Shown here in pieces: positions 7,086 through 13,468 of a stretch of DNA of 13,468 bases. This DNA is from Flavobacteriaceae bacterium (lineage in GTDB: Bacteria > Bacteroidota > Bacteroidia > Flavobacteriales > Flavobacteriaceae). A program made the translations under genes and the position numbers. Numbering within the stretch: the stretch's first letter is position 1; every line of letters starts with the position of its first letter. The notes under the pieces are model-generated. The model saw only the letters and a program-made list of their open reading frames with translations, ran no database searches and was not told the origin of the DNA. Location: the NCBI GenBank assembly GCA_003533785.1, contig DQCR01000014.1, positions 1-13,468 on the forward strand. The letters run 5' to 3'.

Positions 7086-8747
7086 TTATTGTGCTTCGTG
7101 GTATGAAGTAACAATGATGTCCGTAAGGGTAACTTCTGCATCTTGGGTAACGAGATACAATAAATGAGAAGCATACGTATTCGCAGCATCTTGAGCAGGA
7201 ATTGTTACCGTGTAGGAAGTTGCTTCCGTTCCTGACACCGTTACATTTTCTGTTGCAAAATTAGGTTCTGTATCTGCAGCACCATTTCCTTCTGCGTTAA
7301 ATGCCAAGCGTTCAAACTTAAAGTTAAGAGCCACGTCTGTCCCTGCTGTCGCAGCATTAAATGTAATTTTTCCACCGTGAGGGAAAGATAGGATTGCAGG
7401 AGCTAATTCTGCAAAACCTGCCCATCCTTCTGCAGTAGAAGGGAAATTGAAGGTAGTACCCACTACGGTTGCACCACCAAAGGCACCTCCGTACTCATTG
7501 GTAAAGCTATCTCCAGAATCTGACTCCCCTCCATAGAAGAAAATATTGTCAAAATAAACGGTACCTGTTCCTTCAACTTTTAGTTGGAAAACCTGTGAAA
7601 GGTCCACTACATCAGAGAAATGTGTTAAGTCGATAATGGCTCTGTTCCACTGTCCTTGGTTGGTAAGATCCAGCTCATATGCTTTTTCCTCAGCGGCGTC
7701 ATCAGCATCGTCACCATCAGGACTAATTAAGAAGAACTTCAAGGTAGAAGCATCTCCAGTGAAGTAGTCAATATTCAATCTTGTTTTAGAAGATAGATCA
7801 ATTGCGGTTTCAAATGTGGTCCCTTGATAATTTAGATTCTCATATTTTAAGACGGTATTCTCAGCAATAGTTTCTTCAGTTACCACAGTACTTTGCCCCC
7901 AATTTGGGTTTAAGTTGATTCCTTCAACAGCTGCATACGCGTCGCTAAATACAGAAATTACTTCCTCTGCTTGATAGGTTGGAGCAGCAGGAGCGGTTTC
8001 GGGTGCAGCGGCAGCAATTACTTCTACAGGAGTCGCAAAATCAAAATTATCGATGTAATAGTTAGCTTCTTCCTCATTGGTAAGACCGTATCCCAGTATC
8101 ATCGTAATGGTGTTATAAAAACCGTCACGCCCTTCTAAATCAGGAATGTTAAATACTAAAGTTTCCCAACCTGTTGTAGTTGTTTCAGCGAATAGGTCAC
8201 CAGTAGATTTTTTTCCTTCGGTTTCGTTTGCAAGTTCATCTTCCAATTTTAATAACACCACATGATCAGGTCCAGGAGAATAAAACTGAACTGAGATGGC
8301 TTCTTTTCCTGCAGGGAAGTTTATTTTTTCTTCAAGCATAAAATAGAATCCAGCCCACGATTGTACTCCAACAGGTTCTGTTACTTGAATAACTCTTGCA
8401 GAATTGTTCACGCTGTTTGTTCCTGGGTTTTCAGCATAGGCTACAGTTAAGTTTTGATCATTAGCACCACCAAAATAGCCCCAGTTTCCTTCAAGACGAT
8501 CGGCAGCTTGTGCATTTTCAAGTGAGAAGCTGGGTCCATATTCTTCAAAAGTGATTGTCCCTTCGTTCAGATCGGGATCGATACCCTCTACAAAGTCTGA
8601 ACTCGTGTCTGTTCCAGAATCGCTTGGAGTTTCGGGTTCAGGAGTTTCAACGGTGATGGTTGGAGCTTCCTCTACCTCATCTTTCCCACAGGATAGAATC
8701 ACCGTGAAAAATGAAAAAATTAAAATTAAAAAGTGATTAATTTTCAT
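7086..8747 (-). CDS. Multidomain surface glycan-binding lipoprotein (SGBP, SusE/F position)
   Basis: Predicted cell-surface lipoprotein that binds the PUL polysaccharide. Signal peptide ends VILSC (Cys20), followed by GKDEVEE, a strong surface-export-like sequence. Residues 21-65 form an acidic, Thr/Pro/Ser-rich spacer. Three beta-rich modules follow: about 66-238 (ending YYIDNFDF), about 262-405 (starting VISVFSDAY, with NPNWGQST, ending VYFDNIFFYGG), and about 417-550. They are separated by an Ala/Pro linker (240-258) and a Gly/Ser/Asp linker (406-416). Modules 1 and 2 look like CBM4/CBM-like jelly rolls; the SDAY and NPNWGQST blocks recur in flavobacterial laminarin-related proteins as far as I recall. 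Module 3 I do not recognise, though its YGGAFGGATV start and many aromatics fit a binding role. No hydrolase motif is visible. It starts 30 bases after SusD and is followed by a terminator. Confidence 0.8.
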   Translation of the reverse strand: MKINHFLILIFSFFTVILSCGKDEVEEAPTITVETPEPETPSDSGTDTSSDFVEGIDPDLNEGTITFEEYGPSFSLENAQAADRLEGNWGYFGGANDQNLTVAYAENPGTNSVNNSARVIQVTEPVGVQSWAGFYFMLEEKINFPAGKEAISVQFYSPGPDHVVLLKLEDELANETEGKKSTGDLFAETTTTGWETLVFNIPDLEGRDGFYNTITMILGYGLTNEEEANYYIDNFDFATPVEVIAAAAPETAPAAPTYQAEEVISVFSDAYAAVEGINLNPNWGQSTVVTEETIAENTVLKYENLNYQGTTFETAIDLSSKTRLNIDYFTGDASTLKFFLISPDGDDADDAAEEKAYELDLTNQGQWNRAIIDLTHFSDVVDLSQVFQLKVEGTGTVYFDNIFFYGGESDSGDSFTNEYGGAFGGATVVGTTFNFPSTAEGWAGFAELAPAILSFPHGGKITFNAATAGTDVALNFKFERLAFNAEGNGAADTEPNFATENVTVSGTEATSYTVTIPAQDAANTYASHLLYLVTQDAEVTLTDIIVTSYHEAQ

Positions 8748-8777
8748 GATTAATTGTTTTAGTGAATTGATTAGTAG

Positions 8778-10382
8778 TTAATAATATCCTTCGTTTTGAG
8801 GGTAACTGGCCCCCAATAAATCCAAAACCCCTTGGGGGATTGGGAGATTGACCATATGCGGTTGGTACACTTCTTTTGGATTGACATGATTTCTAGCATA
8901 GTACTCGTTCAGGAGGTCTGCATTCATATGGTCCATTAAATAGTCAAATAAAAGCCCTCTTCTTTTTAGGCTATACCAACGTTGACCCTCAAAGGCGAGC
9001 TCTCTTGCTCGTTCTTCTAAAATATGTTCAAGGGTAGGAGAAGAAACGGGTGAGATTCCAGCACGCACGCGAACTGCGTTTAGATACTCTTGGGCTTTAG
9101 AACTATTTCCGTTTTCAAGGTGTGCCTCCGCTCCCATTAAATAGGTTTCGGCTAAGCGGTACACCATAATATTTTTAAAATGCATCCGATCTGTAGGTTC
9201 CACAGTATCGTCAAAAAACTTGATTACCCCAGGGCTTTGTCTTTTGAAATACATAAAAAAGTCATCGTCTTCGGCTACATTGCTATAAACGTCTAAGGGG
9301 TCGCCGATATTTTTTCCTGCAGGCAAGGTTTTTTCATCGTTGTAGCGATAATTAAAAATATAATAGTTCCCGATGCGTTGATCGTTAGTGTTGCTATTCA
9401 ATAGATTTACGACGTAGGGATTGAGTGTAATAAACCCAAAACCGTCCCCACCATTTTCAAGGGATTGAACCAATCCCGGTACTGCCGAATAATGTGCTAC
9501 TGTTTGCCAGTTCAGTTGGTGCCAGGCTCCTCCTCCGATGGCATTTCTCTTAAAGTTTACAGCAAAAAGCGTTTCACTGTGTTGCAGGTCATCTTGAAAT
9601 ACTTGATTTACATTAACAAGCGCATGTGGACTGTTAGCGATGATATCATCTGCAATTTCTGCGGCTTTGGAATAGTTTTGATCCCATAGCTCCACTTTTG
9701 CTCTCACATGATCCACGGCGGCTTTTGTCCATCTTCCAAATTCGTCTGTTGTATAGGAAAGATTTTCACTTGCAAAGTTGAGGTCCTCTCGGATCAGAGA
9801 AAAAATTTCTTCTTTTGGAGAATTGCTCTGGGGACGTTCAAATGCGGTAGCTGGTGTGGTAGGCTCTGTTTTGATATAAATATTTTTAAACAGTCGGTAA
9901 AGTGTGAAGTAGGCATGCGCTCGGAAGGTTTTGGCTTCCGCTAGATTTTTGATCAAGGAGGCGTCTGTACTCCCCTCTGCAAGGAGTAGTTCTCCACCAG
10001 AAATGATGTTGTTTGTAATATCAATTATTCTGTAATTATGACCCCAAAAGTACCCGTAAGCAGCTTCTGTCCCATAGTCCTCATCAATACCACAACCCCA
10101 AAAACAGTTACTAAAAAGTGAAATTTCCCCATCTATTCCAGCAGAAAGATCGCTTTTTGCTTGGAGAATAAGCGGGATAGCTCCGTTGAACCAATCGCGT
10201 TGATAGGGTTCGCGATTTAGTGCATAAAGTCCCACAACTGCATTTGCAATACCTTGGGGGCTGGAGTAGAGAAATTCAACAGAATTATTTGCTAGTAACT
10301 CGTCTTTTAAAAAATCATCTTGATAACAGGAAGTTGATAATCCTAAAAGTAAAATCAAAAAGAAATGTTTTGTGTTTTTCAT
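8778..10382 (-). CDS. SusD/RagB-family nutrient-binding outer-membrane lipoprotein
   Basis: Extracellular lipoprotein that forms the lid of the SusC channel and captures oligosaccharides. The signal peptide ends GLSTSC (Cys19), followed by YQDDFLKDE, an acidic stretch in keeping with surface export. The 534-residue length is typical. Characteristic parts are the N-terminal helical region (SPQGIANAVVGLYALN), the TPR-like segment around AKTFRAHAYFTLYRLFKNI, and the C-terminal signature MVYRLAETYLMGAEAHLENG, YLNAVRVRAGI, ILEERARELAFEGQRWYSLKR and LPIPQGVLDLL. A CFWGC pair (C93, C97) in the N-terminal region is less usual and might form a disulfide. The ATG lies 10 bases after the SusC stop, so the pair is co-transcribed. 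The neighbouring GH16 and SGBP point to beta-glucan oligosaccharides as ligand; binding residues cannot be assigned without a structure. Confidence 0.96.
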   Translation of the reverse strand: MKNTKHFFLILLLGLSTSCYQDDFLKDELLANNSVEFLYSSPQGIANAVVGLYALNREPYQRDWFNGAIPLILQAKSDLSAGIDGEISLFSNCFWGCGIDEDYGTEAAYGYFWGHNYRIIDITNNIISGGELLLAEGSTDASLIKNLAEAKTFRAHAYFTLYRLFKNIYIKTEPTTPATAFERPQSNSPKEEIFSLIREDLNFASENLSYTTDEFGRWTKAAVDHVRAKVELWDQNYSKAAEIADDIIANSPHALVNVNQVFQDDLQHSETLFAVNFKRNAIGGGAWHQLNWQTVAHYSAVPGLVQSLENGGDGFGFITLNPYVVNLLNSNTNDQRIGNYYIFNYRYNDEKTLPAGKNIGDPLDVYSNVAEDDDFFMYFKRQSPGVIKFFDDTVEPTDRMHFKNIMVYRLAETYLMGAEAHLENGNSSKAQEYLNAVRVRAGISPVSSPTLEHILEERARELAFEGQRWYSLKRRGLLFDYLMDHMNADLLNEYYARNHVNPKEVYQPHMVNLPIPQGVLDLLGASYPQNEGYY

Positions 10383-10392
10383 GACAATGCTT

Positions 10393-13383
10393 TTAAAACG
10401 TTAGTTTCATTCCTAGGGTCATATTTAAGGTTTCCGGAAAGACTCCTGCACGTAAGTCTTGTTCTGGAGAATAGGACAAGAAATCGGTGAAGGTCAATAA
10501 GTTGGTACCTGTAAAGTACAATCGTCCGGATTTGGTTCTGAGCAACTGATTTAAACTGTCTCCAAAATTATACCCCACGGTAACTGTTCTCAAACGTTGG
10601 TACGAAGCATCCTTTGCGGCAAAAGAATTCAGATACTTCAGCCAGGCTGCATTGGCGTTAGCCATTGGCCATTCCGTAGAAGGCGATTCCGGGGTGTAGT
10701 AAGGAACAACAGGGCCGTTTGTGGAGGCTTTCCAGTATTCCCCGTTGGCAAGGATGGAGTTTACACGGGTAACGCCTTGTACAAAATACCAATCCATGAA
10801 TAAATCAAAATTTTTGACACGTAGCGTAGCATTTATGGAGCCGTACCAGTCAGGATCGGCATTGATGAAAATGTTGTCGTTGATGTCTAAAATCCCATCT
10901 TCATTTTGGTCAATGACTCGAATATGTCCGGGTTTAGCTCCCACCCGTGGGGTGATAGGACTGCCTTCCAAAAAGTCTGCCTCTTGGTAAATCCCTCCGT
11001 ATTCTGCCATCCACAGGCTGTTGATGGATTGCCCTATAGAAAGTCGTCTCCCCGAACTGTCTGTAATATCGATGAAGTATTCTTCTCCAGTTTGCGGGTT
11101 TATTTGGGTTTCTCCTGTTAGAGATAGAATTTCATTGTTGTTTGTTGACCAAATCAGACCCAAATCAAAGTTTACCTCTTTTGTACGGATTAGGGAATTG
11201 TTTAAGGTCACTTCCAAACCTGTGTTTTGCAATTCTCCAACATTGAAGCGTGTAACGGTATAGCCTGAGGAGGAAGCGAGTTGTCGGTCTAACAGTAAAT
11301 CTGTAGTATTGGACTTATAATATTCAACGGTTCCTCGAATTCGATTTGAAAACAATCCAAAATCAACACCCCCATTTAAGGTTGTAGTTGTTTCCCACTG
11401 TAAATTAGGATTTCTTAATCGAGAAGAGGCTGAAGAACCACTGACGGTTAGGTCGCCAAAGGTGTAGGGATTGTAATTTGCAACACCGAGAGACTCCAGT
11501 GGATTAATTCCTTGGTTTCCTGTAGCGCCATAACTAAGACGTACTTTGAGTTGATCGATACTCTCTAGATTCAAGTCTTGATCCACTTTGTAGGCAATGG
11601 AAAGTGCTGGAAACCACCCCCATTTATTATTTTCAGAAAAGACCGAGGCACCATCCGCACGGGTCGTCATTTCTAAAAGGTATTTATCTTGATAGGAATA
11701 ACGCGCTCTTCCCATAAAGGAAAGGACTCTTCGTCTCCAGACATCTCTGCTATTATTGAGTAAAGTTGAAGCCAATCCATTATATCCCAAGGCATCATTT
11801 ACAAAATCCGATTTGTCGAGTTGGTTGTATTTAAAGTTTTGTTCATCATAGGAATGCACTCCTGTAAAATCTAGATTGTGCAGCTCGTTGTCCAACACTT
11901 GGTAGTTTACAATATGCTCTACGAGCAATTGTTTGTATTGGGTGTCAATCAATACTCCTACTCCATTAATTCCTTCATCTCCTGCGGAATGTAAGGAGGA
12001 TCTGTAGGTTCCTTGATCTGTATTTCTATTTCTGTAAAACGTTTTTAGCGAATAGGTCAATTGCGGTGCTAGGTCGTAATTAAACCTCAAACTGATATCG
12101 GTTAGATTGGTCTCTGTTTCGTCCACAGATTCTCTTTGATCCCACAAGGGATTTATAGCGGAAGCGTTTTCTTGCCCAAAGTAGTATTTTACCAAGTTTC
12201 CTTCGTCGTCATAAGGCTTAGCAATGGGGCTGATGTTCGCGAGAAAAAGCCCCCCAGTTTCCCTGCTCTGATTTGCATTCTGGATATTGATAATCCCATC
12301 CAGACTAAGTTTATCGGTGAGTTGATGACTGTAATTCAATTTAAACTGAAGGCGGTCAAATCCCGAGTTGGGAATAATTCCGTCTTGGGTAAAATAGTTT
12401 AAACTAGAGTAGACAGTGGATTTTTCAGTACCCGACGAATAGCTCAACGAGTGACTTGTAAGTAGTGCGTCATTTAGGGCTAGTTCTTCCCAGTCCACAA
12501 TGTTGTCATTGTAAATAAAGTCCAATTCATTTTCATTCCAGACAAACTTTAAGGGAGGGTTGTCCACGCCTAAACGAGCTTTCCAAGCGTCCATTCTAAA
12601 ATCGTAAAATCCTTGACCGTCGTAGATCTCAAAGTTTCGAGTCAGGGTTTGTGTTGTGACAAAGCCTGAATAATTAAACGAGCTGTATCCAGCTCTCGCT
12701 TTTTTGGTTGTAACTAAAATGACGCCGTTTGATGCCCTTGCTCCATAGATGGATGTAGAAGCTGCGTCTTTAAGTATCTCTATATTGGCTATATCATCGG
12801 GAGCAATATCGTTTAGACTGTCGTAAGGAAGTCCATCTACGATAATCAAAGGACTGTTCCCTCCCGCTACAGAAACATTTCCACGGATTACGATATTTGA
12901 ATTACCTCCCGGACGTGCGTCGCCGAGGTTCACTTGGACTCCCGCAGCTCTTCCTCTTAAAAGTTCCGATACGTTTGTTGTAGGGTTTTGGGTCGCTTTA
13001 TCCACATTCACTGTGGCTACAGATCCTACAATATTGCTTCGTTTCTGAGATCCATATCCCACCACTACGATTTCGTCAAGCTCATTGTTTGGAGTTAAAC
13101 TAATATTGAGCTGATCTGCTTGAGAAATAACACGTGTTTCCGTTTTATAACCAATGGAACTGAAGGAAAGCGTATTTCCTACAGCGACACGAATAGTGTA
13201 TTTTCCATCAAAATCAGAAATCGCACCTGTGTTCGTGCCTTCTATAACAACAGTTGCTCCTGGAAGGGGCTCGTTGGTGTCAGCATCAGAAATGGTTCCA
13301 GAGAGGGTTAGATCTTGTCCAAAAACACTAAGCTGTATAAATAATAGTAAAAAAGTTATTAGAAAACTTTTATCCTTCTGCAT
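10393..13383 (-). CDS. SusC/RagA-family TonB-linked outer-membrane transporter
   Basis: TonB-dependent outer-membrane channel that imports oligosaccharides with its SusD partner. With the ATG at 13383 it has 996 residues, normal for SusC. Order of parts: signal peptide (1-23, ending FGQ), a carboxypeptidase-regulatory-like beta-sandwich (about 25-100, LSGTISDADTNEPLPGATV), the region LDEIVVVGYG (102-111) that contains the usual SusC TonB box, a plug domain (about 115-228, with LLRGRAAGVQV, IVIRG, LIIVDGLP and SIYGARASNGVILVTTK), then a beta-barrel to the terminal aromatic F of GMKLTF. The frame is open eight codons further up to a TTG at 13407, but the ATG puts the Lys-containing n-region and hydrophobic core in the right place. 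It is the first gene of the PUL and starts about 85 bases from the window edge. No anti-sigma or FecR-type N-terminal signalling domain is present. Confidence 0.96.
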   Translation of the reverse strand: MQKDKSFLITFLLLFIQLSVFGQDLTLSGTISDADTNEPLPGATVVIEGTNTGAISDFDGKYTIRVAVGNTLSFSSIGYKTETRVISQADQLNISLTPNNELDEIVVVGYGSQKRSNIVGSVATVNVDKATQNPTTNVSELLRGRAAGVQVNLGDARPGGNSNIVIRGNVSVAGGNSPLIIVDGLPYDSLNDIAPDDIANIEILKDAASTSIYGARASNGVILVTTKKARAGYSSFNYSGFVTTQTLTRNFEIYDGQGFYDFRMDAWKARLGVDNPPLKFVWNENELDFIYNDNIVDWEELALNDALLTSHSLSYSSGTEKSTVYSSLNYFTQDGIIPNSGFDRLQFKLNYSHQLTDKLSLDGIINIQNANQSRETGGLFLANISPIAKPYDDEGNLVKYYFGQENASAINPLWDQRESVDETETNLTDISLRFNYDLAPQLTYSLKTFYRNRNTDQGTYRSSLHSAGDEGINGVGVLIDTQYKQLLVEHIVNYQVLDNELHNLDFTGVHSYDEQNFKYNQLDKSDFVNDALGYNGLASTLLNNSRDVWRRRVLSFMGRARYSYQDKYLLEMTTRADGASVFSENNKWGWFPALSIAYKVDQDLNLESIDQLKVRLSYGATGNQGINPLESLGVANYNPYTFGDLTVSGSSASSRLRNPNLQWETTTTLNGGVDFGLFSNRIRGTVEYYKSNTTDLLLDRQLASSSGYTVTRFNVGELQNTGLEVTLNNSLIRTKEVNFDLGLIWSTNNNEILSLTGETQINPQTGEEYFIDITDSSGRRLSIGQSINSLWMAEYGGIYQEADFLEGSPITPRVGAKPGHIRVIDQNEDGILDINDNIFINADPDWYGSINATLRVKNFDLFMDWYFVQGVTRVNSILANGEYWKASTNGPVVPYYTPESPSTEWPMANANAAWLKYLNSFAAKDASYQRLRTVTVGYNFGDSLNQLLRTKSGRLYFTGTNLLTFTDFLSYSPEQDLRAGVFPETLNMTLGMKLTF

Positions 13384-13468
13384 CTTCAAAATTCTAAATC
13401 CGCACAATAATAGGGTTTTTTTTAAAAAAATAAAATTTTAAAGCCAAAATACTACTAAAATCATAAAA
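13384..13468 (-). promoter_or_regulatory. AT-rich leader upstream of susC-like gene
   Basis: This is the upstream region of the PUL as far as the window edge. It is very AT-rich, with a T8 run abutting an A7 run (13416-13430) and a 10-bp palindrome TAAAATTTTA (13431-13440). I see no convincing TTG-N17-23-TAnnTTTG promoter on the minus strand; partial matches have the wrong spacing. The promoter or an operator for an unseen regulator may lie further right. No other gene is visible here. Confidence 0.3.

Noticed and set aside
8748..8777. Possible promoter between SusD and SGBP (repeat of ATTAATCA around the SGBP start)
   Set aside because: Thirty bases of AT-rich spacer with no spaced TTG/TAnnTTTG pair; the genes are more simply co-transcribed.
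1..13468. CRISPR arrays, tRNA or rRNA genes, insertion sequences
   Set aside because: No regularly spaced repeats, cloverleaf-like sequences, rRNA segments, transposase motifs or terminal inverted repeats were seen on reading; the window is almost fully occupied by nine genes.

Overview
The window looks like a chromosome segment from a member of the Bacteroidota, most likely a marine or algae-associated flavobacterium. The support is a SusC/SusD pair, seven predicted lipoproteins among nine genes, AT-rich intergenic DNA without strong Shine-Dalgarno sites, and a GH16 enzyme with laminarinase-type catalytic residues. There is no rRNA, housekeeping marker or mobile element to fix the taxonomy, so this placement is inference.

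Right half (about 13407 down to 5865, minus strand): a compact polysaccharide utilisation locus (PUL), in order SusC, SusD, a three-domain surface glycan-binding lipoprotein and a GH16 endo-beta-glucanase lipoprotein. The likely substrate is laminarin or another beta-1,3- or mixed-linkage beta-glucan. The SusC to SGBP genes are tightly spaced. A strong intrinsic terminator (10-bp stem, UUCG tetraloop, T-tract) lies between SGBP and GH16. GH16 also has no in-frame ATG and probably starts at TTG.

Left half (4888 down to 64, minus strand): a tight four-gene operon. It encodes a CBM9-like lipoprotein, an AA12/sorbosone-dehydrogenase-like PQQ enzyme fused to a C-terminal cytochrome c, an amidohydrolase/deacetylase lipoprotein and a sodium:organic-anion symporter of the bile-acid symporter (BASS) family. 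A divergent SMP-30/gluconolactonase lipoprotein (4950-5849, plus strand) shares the short 61-bp intergenic region. Together these suggest a periplasmic route: a pyranose is oxidised to a lactone with electrons passing to cytochrome c, the lactone is opened, and an organic acid is imported with sodium. This is the most interesting hypothesis in the window, and it rests on gene content, not on a demonstrated substrate.

The two halves end in convergent genes (SMP-30 and GH16) separated by 15 bp. PUL lipoproteins have acidic residues after the lipidated Cys (surface-export-like), whereas the oxidative-module lipoproteins mostly do not, which fits a split between cell surface and periplasm. No regulator, exo-glucosidase, tRNA, rRNA, CRISPR or transposon was found.
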